The notes: generated from the sequence alone by a model not told the origin. Counted from the stretch's first letter, positions 8,116-16,897 are shown. The stretch is 64,000 nt of DNA from DATLGB01 sp964242305 (GCA_964242305.1 CAXTBB010000014.1:20891-84890); one strand, 5' to 3'. A program made the numbers and translations.

Positions 8116-8514
8116 ATGCGCTTCCATCACGTTGGCGTCCTCGTCGAGGACTTCGAGGCCGGCAAGACCTTCGCCCGCGACATCCTCGGCCTCGGCGAGC
8201 CCCAGGCCGCCTTCGAAGCCGACGAGATCGGCCTGGCCGGCGCCTTCTTCGGCATGGGGGACGGCCTGCTGGAGATCTTCACCATCGCCGAGGGCCGGTC
8301 ACCGGACGGGCCGGGGACGATCGATCACATCGCGGTGACCGTCGACGACCTCGACGCCGAGCAGGAGCGTCTCGCCGCCCAGGGCGTCCGGTTCACGGGG
8401 CCCACCACGGCGGACGAGATCACCGAGCCGTTCGAGCTGCGCGGCAACCGGCACCTCTGGACGGACCCCGCGACCTCCGGCGGCGTCCGCTACCAGCTCG
8501 TCCAGTCCGTCTGA
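8116..8514 (+). CDS. VOC family protein (glyoxalase / methylmalonyl-CoA epimerase-like)
   Basis: A 132-aa single-chain VOC protein. It starts MRFHHVGVLVEDFEAGKTFA, with the second-half strand IDHIAVTVDDLDAEQERLAA, the vicinal-oxygen-chelate pattern with metal-binding His and Glu. The layout resembles methylmalonyl-CoA epimerases, but specificity cannot be read. Its TGA shares one base with the following SDR ATG, supporting co-transcription. Confidence 0.88.
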   Translation: MRFHHVGVLVEDFEAGKTFARDILGLGEPQAAFEADEIGLAGAFFGMGDGLLEIFTIAEGRSPDGPGTIDHIAVTVDDLDAEQERLAAQGVRFTGPTTADEITEPFELRGNRHLWTDPATSGGVRYQLVQSV

Positions 8515-9341
8515 TGGCGCCGGCGCAGTCGCTGGCCGGCAAGACGGTCGTCGTCACCGGCGCGGGCTCGGGCATGGGCCGCGCGCTGGCCCAGCGGCTG
8601 GGCGCGCAGGGCTGTCCCGTCGCGGCGTTCGACTGGGACGAAGACGGCCTCCAGGAGACCGTCGACGCGATCGCCGGCCCGGTGCTGTCGCGCAAGCTCG
8701 ACGTCCGCGACCGCCAGGCCCAGATGGCGTTCGCGTCCGAGGTCCGCGACTGGGCGCCGGCCCCGATCGGCGCCGTCTTCAACAACGCGGGGGTGACCGT
8801 CTCCCAGGTGGCGGCGGACGCGTCGCCGGAGGACGACGAGTGGGTGATGGACGTCAACTTCTGGGGCGTCATCAACGGCACCCGCGCCTACCTGCCGATC
8901 CTGGTCGAGCAGGGGTCGGGCGTGATCGTCAACACGTCGAGCGTGTTCGGCCTGATGGGCTTCCCCACCCAGGGTGCCTACTGCGCGTCCAAGGCGGCCG
9001 TGAAGGGTTACACGGAGGCGCTGCGCCACGAGCTGCGCGGCACCAACGTCGGCGCCATCGCCGTCCACCCGGGCGGCGTGGCCACCAACATCGCCCGCAA
9101 GGCCCGCTTTCGCGTCGACGACCGCGGCAACACGGATCGCGGCGTGCTGGAGGCCGAGTTCGACAAGGTCGCGCGGACGTCGCCCGAGAAGGCGGCGGCG
9201 ATCATCCAGAAGGGCGTCGAGAAGGGCCGCGACCGCATCCTCGTCGGCCCGGACGCCTACGCGCTCTCCATCCTCGTCCGCGCCGCGCCCGTGCGGTACT
9301 TCGACGTCATCAAGAAGCTCGAGCCGCTCGTGCGCCGCTAA
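8514..9341 (+). CDS. Short-chain dehydrogenase/reductase
   Basis: A 275-aa classical SDR: cofactor motif TGAGSGMG, NNAG, catalytic Ser in NTSSVFG and YCASK (Tyr-x-x-x-Lys). The C-terminal extension SPEKAAAIIQKGVEKGRDRI is typical of SDRs near acyl or steroid metabolism genes. It is the last gene of the plus-strand run; its stop overlaps by 3 nt the stop of the convergent SUI1 gene. Substrate unknown. Confidence 0.93.
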   Translation: MAPAQSLAGKTVVVTGAGSGMGRALAQRLGAQGCPVAAFDWDEDGLQETVDAIAGPVLSRKLDVRDRQAQMAFASEVRDWAPAPIGAVFNNAGVTVSQVAADASPEDDEWVMDVNFWGVINGTRAYLPILVEQGSGVIVNTSSVFGLMGFPTQGAYCASKAAVKGYTEALRHELRGTNVGAIAVHPGGVATNIARKARFRVDDRGNTDRGVLEAEFDKVARTSPEKAAAIIQKGVEKGRDRILVGPDAYALSILVRAAPVRYFDVIKKLEPLVRR

Positions 9342-9589
9342 CCGCCGGCGAGCACGACGATGTGTCCGTCGGCGCGCAGGATCTCGACGACGGCGTCGCG
9401 GTGATCGCCCTGCAGCTCGATGACGCCGTCCTTGACGCCGCCGCCGACCCCGCAGCGCTTCTTCAGCCGCCCGGCCAGCGCCTTGAGCTCGGCGTCGCGC
9501 AGCGGGACGCCGTAGATCGCGGTGACCGTCTTGCCCCGGCGCCCGCCGACCTCGCGCCGGACGCGCACCTTCCCGTCGTCCACCTTCAC
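9338..9589 (-). CDS. eIF1/SUI1-family (YciH-like) protein
   Basis: An 83-aa protein starting at GTG 9589, which overlaps the permease TGA (GTGA). The sequence GKTVTAIYGVPLRDAELKAL, then LKKRCGVGGGVKDGVIELQG and a terminal HIVVLAGG, matches the SUI1/eIF1 fold. Bacterial members may affect start-codon selection or RNA binding. It is shorter than usual, essentially only the core domain. Its translational coupling to an ABC-2 exporter permease is odd and probably reflects simple read-through. Confidence 0.85.
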   Translation of the reverse strand: MKVDDGKVRVRREVGGRRGKTVTAIYGVPLRDAELKALAGRLKKRCGVGGGVKDGVIELQGDHRDAVVEILRADGHIVVLAGG

Positions 9590-10422
9590 CGGCTCATCCT
9601 GCCCAGGCCGCGCATGGCCAGCGCGCCGATCACGGCCCCCATGCCCAGCAGGGCCAGCAGGCCCGGCCAGGTGTGCGCGAGGCTCGGCGCGATCCCCTCG
9701 ACGGTCGCCTGCCGGCCCAGCTGGAGGATCTGCGTGGTCGGGTTGAAGCGGGCCACGTGGGACAGCCAGCCGTGCAGCAGCACCTCCGGCGTGTAGGCGG
9801 TGGAGAGGAAGACGGCCAGGAAGACGCCCTGCTGCATGAGCGGGCCGGCCTGCTGGGTGCGGAAGACGACCGCCATGAAGACGCCCCACAGCGACGCGAC
9901 CGCGCAGAAGCCCGAGGCGGCCACGTAGAGCGCGACGATGCCGAGCACGCCGCCGGTCAGCTCGGCGCCGACCAGGAAGCCCGCGACGAGGACGACCGTG
10001 GTGGGGACGAGCGCCCGGGTGACCGCCCCGAGGATCGGGCCGGCGACGAGCACGAAGCGCGGGACGGGGGCGACCAGCAGCCGGTCGAACCAGCCCTGCT
10101 CGATGTCACGCGCGAGGTTGGCGCCCGCCGCCGCCCCGGCGAAGCCGGCGCCCTGGATGCAGGACAGCGGGACGACCCAGGAGGCGTAGGAGTCGGTCGG
10201 GAACCCGGGCAGGTGGGTGAGGCGGCCGAACTGCCCGCTGTAGCCGATCAGGAAGATCAGCGGCGCCACCGTGGAGGGGAGCAGCGCCCCGCGCACGCGC
10301 AGCACCTCGTTGAGCGAGCGCCGCCACAGGGCGGCGATGACCGGCCAGGCGCCGCCAGGGGTGACGAGGCCCGTCGTCTGCGCCCTCGCCGGCCGGGCCG
10401 GGCCCCCCTGCATGCTCTTCAC
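9586..10422 (-). CDS. ABC-2 type transporter permease (second subunit)
   Basis: A 278-aa permease beginning at GTG 10422, which overlaps the upstream permease stop. It has about six membrane helices, with the DrrB-like block IEQGWFDRLLVAPVPRFVLV. The open frame continues upstream only as a shadow of the other permease. Two different permeases follow one DrrA-like ATPase, so the exporter is probably a heterodimer for a lipophilic compound or drug; the substrate is unknown. Confidence 0.9.
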   Translation of the reverse strand: MKSMQGGPARPARAQTTGLVTPGGAWPVIAALWRRSLNEVLRVRGALLPSTVAPLIFLIGYSGQFGRLTHLPGFPTDSYASWVVPLSCIQGAGFAGAAAGANLARDIEQGWFDRLLVAPVPRFVLVAGPILGAVTRALVPTTVVLVAGFLVGAELTGGVLGIVALYVAASGFCAVASLWGVFMAVVFRTQQAGPLMQQGVFLAVFLSTAYTPEVLLHGWLSHVARFNPTTQILQLGRQATVEGIAPSLAHTWPGLLALLGMGAVIGALAMRGLGRMSR

Positions 10423-11183
10423 AGGCGGCGCAGGCGGTCGCGGAGGGCGAAGGTGGCCAGGCCGGTGGTGGCGACCGCGAGCCCGACGGCGGCGACGGCG
10501 CCCTCCCACGGGGCGGCCGTCGGGTCGTCGAGCAGCAGCCCGCGCACCGACTCGACGATGTAGGTGAGCGGGTTGAAGGCGGACAGGTCGTGCAGGGTGG
10601 GGGAGAGCAGGTCCCGCGGGAAGAAGGCCGGCGAGGTGAACAGCAGCACGAACATCAGCGGGAAGATCGACTGAAGCAGGCTCAGCGACCCGGTGCGCAG
10701 CGCGATCGACGCCGCGATGCCGCCGATCGCAGCCGCCGTCAGCGGGGCCAGCACGAGCACGGCCAGGACGGCGAGCGGCCCGCCCGGATAGCGCGCGCCG
10801 AAGATCATCGCCACGAGCAGGAAGAACGCGCATTGGAGCGCGCCCAGGACCATGGTTCCGACCAGCCGCCCCAGGATCAGCGCCACGCGCGGGACCGGCG
10901 CGGCCAGCAGCCGGTCGAAGAAGCCGAACTCGATGTCGCCGGCCAGGGCCGTCCCCGAGGTCAGCCCGACCAGCAGGGCGCCCTGGATGATCGTCCCGGG
11001 CACGACGAAGGAGATGTAGGCGTCCACGTTCGGGAAGCCCTTGAGGCCGCGCGCCGCGCTCGTCCCCGACGCGATGATGGCCAGCAGCATCAGGGGCAGC
11101 ACGAACGTCGGCATCAGCAGTTGCGCGCGGCGGAACTGCGTGCTCAGCGAGCGGCGGCCGAGCGCGGCCACCGCCTTACCCAT
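10419..11183 (-). CDS. ABC-2 type transporter permease (first subunit)
   Basis: A 254-aa membrane protein with six predicted helices and the ABC-2 signature region IEFGFFDRLLAAPVPRVALI, nearly identical in motif to the next permease. It overlaps the upstream ATPase 3' end by 8 nt. It belongs to the DrrB/NodJ-like group that exports antibiotics, lipids or polysaccharide precursors. Confidence 0.92.
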   Translation of the reverse strand: MGKAVAALGRRSLSTQFRRAQLLMPTFVLPLMLLAIIASGTSAARGLKGFPNVDAYISFVVPGTIIQGALLVGLTSGTALAGDIEFGFFDRLLAAPVPRVALILGRLVGTMVLGALQCAFFLLVAMIFGARYPGGPLAVLAVLVLAPLTAAAIGGIAASIALRTGSLSLLQSIFPLMFVLLFTSPAFFPRDLLSPTLHDLSAFNPLTYIVESVRGLLLDDPTAAPWEGAVAAVGLAVATTGLATFALRDRLRRL

Positions 11184-12126
11184 CGTCGCCCTCGAGCTTC
11201 GTCCCGGTGACGGCCAGGAAGACGTCGTCGAGCGTCGGCGACTGCACCTCGATCGACTCGACGTCGACGTCCGCCTCGTCGAGCAGCCGCACCACGGGCG
11301 CCAGCGAGTTCTTGCCCCGCGGCGCCTCCACGAGCACGGTCGACGGCGTGGCCGCGTCGTGTGGCTCGACGGTCAGGCTCTGCAGCGCCGCCCGGGCGCG
11401 CTCGGCGGTGCCGGGGTCGACCAGCTCGACGTGCACCGTCGGCTTGCCCACGTGGCTCTTGAGGTCGGCGGGCGTCCCCTCGGCGGCGAGCGTCCCGTGG
11501 GCGATGATCCCGACCCGGTCGGCCAGCTGCTCGGCCTCCTCGAGGTACTGCGTGGTCAGGAAGACGGTCGTCCCCTCGTCGTTGAGCGCGCGCACCTCGC
11601 GCCACAGCGCGGTCCGGCTGGTGATGTCGAGACCGGTCGTCGGCTCGTCGAGGAAGAGCACCTCGGGGCGGTGGACCAGGGCGAGCGCGAGGTCCAGGCG
11701 GCGGCGCATGCCGCCCGAGTACCCGCCCACGCGCCGGTCGGCGGCTTCGACCAGGCCGACGCGATCGAGCAGGATCGTCCCGCGCGCCTTGGCGTCGGCG
11801 CGGTTGAGGCCGTGCAGCGCGCCCTGCATCGACAGCAGCTCGCGGCCGGTCATGAGCGGGTCGATGGCGGCCTCCTGCAGCGCGACGCCGATGGAGCGCC
11901 GCACCGCGTCGGCCTCGGCGACCACGTCGTGCCCGGCCACCCGCGCCGATCCGCCGGTCGGCCGCAGCAGCGTGGTGAGGATGCGTACCGTCGTCGTCTT
12001 GCCCGCGCCGTTGGGCCCGAGGAAGCCGTAGATCTCGCCGGGAGCGACCGCGAGGTCGAGCCCGTCGACGGCCCGGACGCCACCCTTGAACTCGCGGACG
12101 AGCCCGCTGACCTCGACCGCGTTCAC
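11176..12126 (-). CDS. ABC transporter ATP-binding protein, DrrA-like
   Basis: A 316-aa ATPase with Walker A GPNGAGKTT, signature YSGGMRRRLDLALALV and Walker B VLFLDEPTTGLD. The roughly 90-residue C-terminal regulatory extension (from about residue 225) is typical of daunorubicin-resistance DrrA proteins. The GTG at 12126 is preceded by TAGGCT at 7 nt. It energises the two downstream permeases. Confidence 0.92.
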   Translation of the reverse strand: MNAVEVSGLVREFKGGVRAVDGLDLAVAPGEIYGFLGPNGAGKTTTVRILTTLLRPTGGSARVAGHDVVAEADAVRRSIGVALQEAAIDPLMTGRELLSMQGALHGLNRADAKARGTILLDRVGLVEAADRRVGGYSGGMRRRLDLALALVHRPEVLFLDEPTTGLDITSRTALWREVRALNDEGTTVFLTTQYLEEAEQLADRVGIIAHGTLAAEGTPADLKSHVGKPTVHVELVDPGTAERARAALQSLTVEPHDAATPSTVLVEAPRGKNSLAPVVRLLDEADVDVESIEVQSPTLDDVFLAVTGTKLEGDDG

Positions 12127-12133
12127 GCGCAGG

Positions 12134-12139
12134 AGCCTA
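12134..12139 (-). promoter_or_regulatory. -10 hexamer TAGGCT for the DrrA-like operon
   Basis: On the minus strand TAGGCT sits exactly 7 nt before GTG 12126. It includes the stop codon of the upstream reductase gene, so the ABC operon can be transcribed independently. Confidence 0.45.
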
Positions 12140-12676
12140 CGTCGGCCGCAGGCGCAACAGGGTGACGCCGGTACGAAACGAACGCGTCTCCAGGACCTCG
12201 AGGTCGACGCGCCGATCGAACAGCCGCCGCCCGTGGCCGAGGGCGACCGGATACACGAACAGGCGGTACTCGTCGACCAGGCCCGCGTCGATCAGCGGCG
12301 CCATCAGGCTCAGGCTGCCGGTGGTCACCACCTCGTCGCCGGGCGCGTCCTTGAGGGCCTGGGCCGCCGCCAGCAGGTCGCGCTCGACGACGCTGTGCTC
12401 CCAGCCGGGGTCGTCCAGCGTGGAGGAGACGACGTGCTTTGCAACCGCGTTGAGCTTGGCGGCGATGCCCGTCTCGTCGTCGGACTGCGCGGGCCAGTAG
12501 GAACGGAAGTCCTCGAAGGTCCGGCGACCCAGGAGCATCGCGTCCTCCGCGTCCATGTAGGAGCGCATGACGTCGAGGATGTCGCCCTGGTCGTCGCCGT
12601 CGCCGGGCTGGAACCAACCCTCGGTGGCCTCGATCACGCCGTCCAGCGTGATGTTCTGGGTCACGATGAGGCGCAC
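12137..12676 (-). CDS. Dihydrofolate reductase family protein (RibD C-terminal domain-like)
   Basis: A 179-aa protein with the RibD-C/DHFR-like pattern MRLIVTQNITLDGVIEATEG, LLGRRTFEDF and VDEYRLFVYPVALGHGRRLF. These are NADPH-binding reductases of unknown substrate, common in actinobacteria. The GTG start at 12676 lies 1 nt after the stop of the HxlR gene, so both form one transcription unit. Confidence 0.9.
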   Translation of the reverse strand: MRLIVTQNITLDGVIEATEGWFQPGDGDDQGDILDVMRSYMDAEDAMLLGRRTFEDFRSYWPAQSDDETGIAAKLNAVAKHVVSSTLDDPGWEHSVVERDLLAAAQALKDAPGDEVVTTGSLSLMAPLIDAGLVDEYRLFVYPVALGHGRRLFDRRVDLEVLETRSFRTGVTLLRLRPT

Positions 12677-12677
12677 G

Positions 12678-13322
12678 TCAGGCGGGGACCGGGAGCGGGA
12701 AGAGGGCGAGGAAGCGGTGGGCGGCGGCCTCGTCGCCGGAGATCTGCAGGCCCGCGTCTTCGAAACGGACGCGGCCGTGGGCGACGCCGAGGACCGCGCT
12801 CGGGTCGCCGGTGATGGTGGCGTCGGGCCGGTCCAGTTCTCCTGACTCGATGGTGAAGGCGCCGGCCTCGACCACGGCCGCGAACGGACGGCCGTCGAGC
12901 ACGAGTTGCACGCGCAGGTCCCCGTGAGCGCGACCGGCGGCGAACAGCGTCCGCAGGGAGAGGATGTGGGCGTCGAAGCTCATCTGCATAGGGCCGCTCT
13001 CCGGGATCGCGAGATGGGCGCCGAAGTCGCCCAGCGCCATGATCACTTGCTCGAGGTGGCGGCCGAGCGTCGTGAGCTCGTAGACCTTGGCCGCGCCGGG
13101 CGGGGGGAGGGTGCGCTTGGCGACGAGGCCGGCGGCGTCGAGGTCGCGCAGGCGCTGGGCGAGCACGTCCGGCCCGATGGAGGGGAGACCGGCGCGGACG
13201 TCGGTGAACCGCTTGGGGCCGAGGAGCAGCTCGCGGACGATCATGAGCGACCAGCGTTCGCCGACGAGGTCGAGCGCGCGCGCCACCCCGCAGACGTCTC
13301 CGTAGGTGCGCTTCGATGGCAT
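12678..13322 (-). CDS. HxlR-family transcriptional regulator with SCP2-like C-terminal domain
   Basis: A 214-aa protein. Residues 1-100 are an HxlR winged helix (VGERWSLMIVRELLLGPKRF, then LRDLDAAGLV). Residues about 115-214 resemble a sterol-carrier SCP2 fold (LVLDGRPFAAVVEAGAFTIE), a probable ligand-sensing domain. It is divergent from a DHA2 drug exporter, with a 9-bp-arm inverted repeat between the two promoters. It likely represses the exporter and itself until a hydrophobic ligand binds (inference). Confidence 0.9.
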   Translation of the reverse strand: MPSKRTYGDVCGVARALDLVGERWSLMIVRELLLGPKRFTDVRAGLPSIGPDVLAQRLRDLDAAGLVAKRTLPPPGAAKVYELTTLGRHLEQVIMALGDFGAHLAIPESGPMQMSFDAHILSLRTLFAAGRAHGDLRVQLVLDGRPFAAVVEAGAFTIESGELDRPDATITGDPSAVLGVAHGRVRFEDAGLQISGDEAAAHRFLALFPLPVPA

Positions 13323-13329
13323 GTCCGTC

Positions 13330-13335
13330 AGTGTA
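13330..13335 (-). promoter_or_regulatory. -10 hexamer TACACT for the HxlR gene
   Basis: The minus-strand TACACT lies 7 nt before ATG 13322; its -35 zone falls in the inverted repeat at 13340-13365. Confidence 0.45.
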
Positions 13336-13339
13336 GGGC

Positions 13340-13365
13340 AAATTCCAAGTGAAGGGTTGGAAATT
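13340..13365 (+). promoter_or_regulatory. Inverted repeat, candidate HxlR operator
   Basis: AAATTCCAA and TTGGAAATT flank an 8-nt spacer (8 of 9 positions pair). The repeat covers the TTGGAA -35 candidate of the exporter promoter and the upstream part of the regulator promoter, well placed for repression of both directions. Confidence 0.6.
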
Positions 13366-13384
13366 CAAATCGGCGTGCTAGGGT
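13357..13384 (+). promoter_or_regulatory. Promoter of the DHA2 exporter
   Basis: TTGGAA (13357-13362), 16-nt spacer, TAGGGT (13379-13384), then 7 nt to ATG 13392. The -35 lies within the right arm of the inverted repeat. Confidence 0.5.
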
Positions 13385-13391
13385 GTGCCCC

Positions 13392-14840
13392 ATGACTGAC
13401 GCCGCACCCCTCCCCGAGTCCCGCTGGCCCGCGCTGTACGTCCTGTGCGCCGGCGTCCTGATGATCGTCCTCGACGCGACGATCGTGAACGTCGCCCTCC
13501 CGTCCATCCAGACCGACCTGGACTTCTCCGGGTCGAGCCTCGCCTGGGTGGTCAACGCGTACCTGATCCCGTTCGGCGGGCTGCTCCTGCTGGCCGGCCG
13601 CTTCGGCGACCTGCTCGGCCAGCGGCGGGTGTTCCTGGTCGGCCTGGCCGTCTTCACCGTCTCCTCGATGCTGTGCGCGGTCTCCGTCAACCAGGGCATG
13701 CTGATCGCCGCCCGCTTCGTGCAGGGCGCCGGCGGCGCGCTCGCGTCGGCGGTCGTCCTGGGGATGATCGTGACGATGTTCCCCGAGCCGCGCGAGCAGG
13801 CCAAGGCGATCGGCGTCTACGGCTTCGTCGCCTCGGCCGGCGGCTCCATCGGCCTGATCGCGGGCGGCATCCTCACGGAGGCGATCAGCTGGCACTGGAT
13901 CTTCCTCATCAACGTCCCGGTCGGGATCGTCACCGCCCTGCTGACCACGCGCATGGTCGAGGACAAGCCCGGCCTCGGGCTCAGCGCCGGCGCCGATCTC
14001 CCCAGCGCCGCCCTCGCCACCACCGGTCTGATGCTGTTCGTGTACGCGATCCTGGGCGTCAGCGAGGACGGCGTGGGCTCCACGCGGGTGCTCGTCCCGG
14101 GCGCGATCGCCGCCGTCCTGCTGGGCGCGTTCCTCGCCCGCCAGGCGCGCATCGAGCGCCCGCTGATGCCGCTGCGCCTGTTCCGCTCGCGCAACGTCGC
14201 CGGCGCCAACCTGGTCATGGCGCCGCTGGTGGCGGGCATGTTCTCGATGTTCTTCCTCGGCGCGCTGTACCTGCAGAAGGTGCTGGCCTACAACCCGCTC
14301 GAGGTCGGCCTCGCCTTCCTGCCCTCCAGCGTGCTCATGGGGATCATCTCGCTGCGCCTGACGGAGCGGCTGACGATGCGCTTCGGCGCGCGCGGGATCC
14401 TCATCCCGGGCGTCGTGTCGATCGGGATCGGCCTGCTGCTGTTCGCGCGCACCCCCGTCGACGGCGGCTTCTGGCTCGACGTCCTGCCGCCCACGCTGTT
14501 CATCGGCGTCGGCGCCGGCCTGGCCTTCCCGTCGCTGATGTCGCTGGCCATGTCCGGTGTCGCGATGGAGGACTCCGGGCTCGCGTCGGGCATCGTCAAC
14601 TCGACGGTGCAGGTCGGCGGCGCCATCGGCCTGGCCGTGCTGGCCACGCTGTCGGCCTCGCGCACGGACGCGCTGGCGAAGGCCGGCGAGCGCACGGCCG
14701 CCGCCCTCAACGGCGGCTACCACGTCGCCTACCTGGTCGGCGCGGCCCTGGTCGTCGTCGCCCTGAGCGCCGCGGTGGGCGTCTTGCGACCGGCGCCGGC
14801 GCCGGCCTCCGAGCCGGAGCGCGAGCTGGTCGCCGCCTGA
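13392..14840 (+). CDS. MFS transporter, DHA2 (EmrB/QacA-like) drug exporter
   Basis: A 482-aa membrane protein with about 14 helices. It has the DHA2 N-terminal pattern MIVLDATIVNVALPSIQTDL and the motif-A loop RFGDLLGQRRVFL. I chose ATG 13392, 7 nt after the -10 hexamer, over the in-frame GTG 13383, which overlaps that hexamer. It probably exports drugs or toxic amphiphiles by proton antiport under control of the divergent HxlR-SCP2 regulator. Confidence 0.93.
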   Translation: MTDAAPLPESRWPALYVLCAGVLMIVLDATIVNVALPSIQTDLDFSGSSLAWVVNAYLIPFGGLLLLAGRFGDLLGQRRVFLVGLAVFTVSSMLCAVSVNQGMLIAARFVQGAGGALASAVVLGMIVTMFPEPREQAKAIGVYGFVASAGGSIGLIAGGILTEAISWHWIFLINVPVGIVTALLTTRMVEDKPGLGLSAGADLPSAALATTGLMLFVYAILGVSEDGVGSTRVLVPGAIAAVLLGAFLARQARIERPLMPLRLFRSRNVAGANLVMAPLVAGMFSMFFLGALYLQKVLAYNPLEVGLAFLPSSVLMGIISLRLTERLTMRFGARGILIPGVVSIGIGLLLFARTPVDGGFWLDVLPPTLFIGVGAGLAFPSLMSLAMSGVAMEDSGLASGIVNSTVQVGGAIGLAVLATLSASRTDALAKAGERTAAALNGGYHVAYLVGAALVVVALSAAVGVLRPAPAPASEPERELVAA

Positions 14841-14888
14841 CGCCAAAGAAGCTCAAGGTCCACCACTGGCGGTGCCGATGCAGGGGTC

Positions 14889-16844
14889 ATGGCGCTGACC
14901 GTCTCCTCGCAGCCCGTCGCGCCCGACCTCTATCGCACCGTCGTCGACACGCTCGACAACGGCATCCTGCTGGTCGACGGCGAGGGCACCGTCCTCGCCG
15001 CCAACCAGCGCGCGGAGCAGATCCTCGGCTTCGACATCGAGCACGTGTGCGGCGGCAGCTCCGTCCCCTGGCGCTTCGTCGACGGCCGGGGCGTGCCCGT
15101 GCCGCCGGAGGAGCTGCCCTGCCAGCGCGGTCTGCGCACCGGGGTGGAGCAGCGCGAGGTCGTCCTCGGCGTCGCCCGCGCCGACGGCTCGTTCGCCTGG
15201 GTCGAGTTCAACGCGCGGCCGACCACCTCCGCCGGCGTGCCGGTCGCGGTCCTGTCCTTCGCCGACGTCACCGAGCGCCACCGCCAGCGAACGCCGGGCG
15301 ACGGCGACACGCTCACCGGCGCGTTCAACCGGCGCTCCTTCGAGGACCAGCTGCGCCAGCAGGTCAACCGCTGCCGGATGCGCGGCGAGACCGCCTCGCT
15401 GCTGCTGGTCGACATCGACGGGCTGAAGGCGATCAACGACGCCTTCGGGCACGCCACCGGCGACGCGGTCCTGGTCGATGCGGCACGGCGGCTGCGCTCG
15501 GGGCTGCGCGACAGCGACGTGCTCGCCCGCTGCGGTGGGGACGAGTTCGCGGTGCTGCTCCAGGGCGCCGGCGAGGACCACGCCACCGAGATCGCCGTGC
15601 GGCTGGCCGCCGCACTGGCCGAACCCCGCACGCTCGACGCGCCGACGCCTGTGGCCAGCATCGGCATCTGCGTCCTCGACGACCGGACCACCGCCGCCGA
15701 ATCGGCGCTGGCCGCCGCGGACGCCGCCCTCTATGAGGCCAAGCAGTCGGGGCCGGGCGGCGTCAGTGCCGCTCCGATCCCGGACGCCCGGGGCCGGCAC
15801 CGGCCCCAGCGCTCCGCCGCGCTCGTGTTCGAGCGCCTCGGCGAGCCCGGCGACGGGATGTCGGTCGAGCGCATCGTCACCGCCGCGCGCGACCTGCTCG
15901 AGATGGACATCGCCTACTCGACGGAGATGACCACCACTGAGCAGGTCTTCGAGACGGTCGTCGGCGACGGCGACTCCTTCGGCGTCGGCGCCGGGACGCG
16001 CATGCCGCTCGAGATGACCTACTGCGAGCGCATCCTGTCCGGAAGGCTGCCCAACCTGATGCCCGACTTGAGCGTCATCCCCGAGGCGGCCGCGATGCCC
16101 GTCACGGAGGCGGCGGGCGTCGGCGCCTACGTCTCCGTCCCCATCACCCTGCCTGACGGCCGGCGGCACGGCACGCTGTGCCTGGCCGCCCACGAGGCGC
16201 GGCCGGACATCTCCGAGCGCGACGTGCGCTACCTGCACCTGCTGGCCAGACTGCTCGGGGACAGCCTCGAGCGCGAGCGGCGGCTCATCGAGCGCGCGGC
16301 GTCCACCGGGCTCCGGGCCCTCGCCGCCGCCGTCGAGACCCGCGACCAGTACACGTCCGAGCACTCGGAGATCGTCCTCGAGCTGGTCGGCGCCGTCGCC
16401 CGCCAGATGGGGCTCTCGGCCACTGAGGTCGCCGTCGCAGAGCAGGTCGGGCTGCTCCATGACCTCGGCAAGCTCGCCGTCCCCGACGCCATCCTCCACA
16501 AGCCCGGACCGCTGGACGACGACGAGTGGGAGGTCATGCGCGGCCACCCGGAGGCCGGCGCGCGCCTGGTCGCCGCGATCCCCGAGCTCGGGCACCTCGC
16601 CGACGCCATCCGCGCCGAGCACGAGCGCTGGGACGGCCGGGGCTACCCCTTCGGCCTCGCCGGCGAGTCGATCCCGGCCGCCAGCCGCATCGTCTTCGTC
16701 TGCGACGCCTATCACGCGATGACCAGCGACCGCCCTTACCGGGCGTCGCTGCCGCGGGACGCGGCCCTGCAGGAGATCACCGCCAACGCCGGAACACAGT
16801 TCTGCCCGGTCGCGGCGCAGGCGCTCGTGACCCAATTGGCCTGA
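14889..16844 (+). CDS. PAS-GGDEF-GAF-HD-GYP signalling protein
   Basis: A 651-aa protein with, in order, PAS (about 10-130), GGDEF (about 140-290, intact motif RCGGDEFAVLL), GAF (about 310-455) and HD-GYP (about 470-651). The last has HDLGKLAVPDAILHKPGPLD, EHERWDGRGYP and DRPYR. It could both make and degrade cyclic di-GMP. The usual HHE of HD-GYP reads EHE here, a deviation that may affect metal binding. No membrane segment is seen, so it is a soluble sensor. No clear promoter motif was found. Confidence 0.9.
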   Translation: MALTVSSQPVAPDLYRTVVDTLDNGILLVDGEGTVLAANQRAEQILGFDIEHVCGGSSVPWRFVDGRGVPVPPEELPCQRGLRTGVEQREVVLGVARADGSFAWVEFNARPTTSAGVPVAVLSFADVTERHRQRTPGDGDTLTGAFNRRSFEDQLRQQVNRCRMRGETASLLLVDIDGLKAINDAFGHATGDAVLVDAARRLRSGLRDSDVLARCGGDEFAVLLQGAGEDHATEIAVRLAAALAEPRTLDAPTPVASIGICVLDDRTTAAESALAAADAALYEAKQSGPGGVSAAPIPDARGRHRPQRSAALVFERLGEPGDGMSVERIVTAARDLLEMDIAYSTEMTTTEQVFETVVGDGDSFGVGAGTRMPLEMTYCERILSGRLPNLMPDLSVIPEAAAMPVTEAAGVGAYVSVPITLPDGRRHGTLCLAAHEARPDISERDVRYLHLLARLLGDSLERERRLIERAASTGLRALAAAVETRDQYTSEHSEIVLELVGAVARQMGLSATEVAVAEQVGLLHDLGKLAVPDAILHKPGPLDDDEWEVMRGHPEAGARLVAAIPELGHLADAIRAEHERWDGRGYPFGLAGESIPAASRIVFVCDAYHAMTSDRPYRASLPRDAALQEITANAGTQFCPVAAQALVTQLA

Positions 16845-16897
16845 AGGCTGGAATTCGTTGACACTCGTCGGTCGCCTCTGAAGGCTGACTGACGAAT

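Noticed and set aside
16858..16897. TTGACA upstream of the 16898 gene as a full promoter
   Set aside because: No acceptable -10 hexamer occurs 16-18 nt downstream, so it stays an isolated match.
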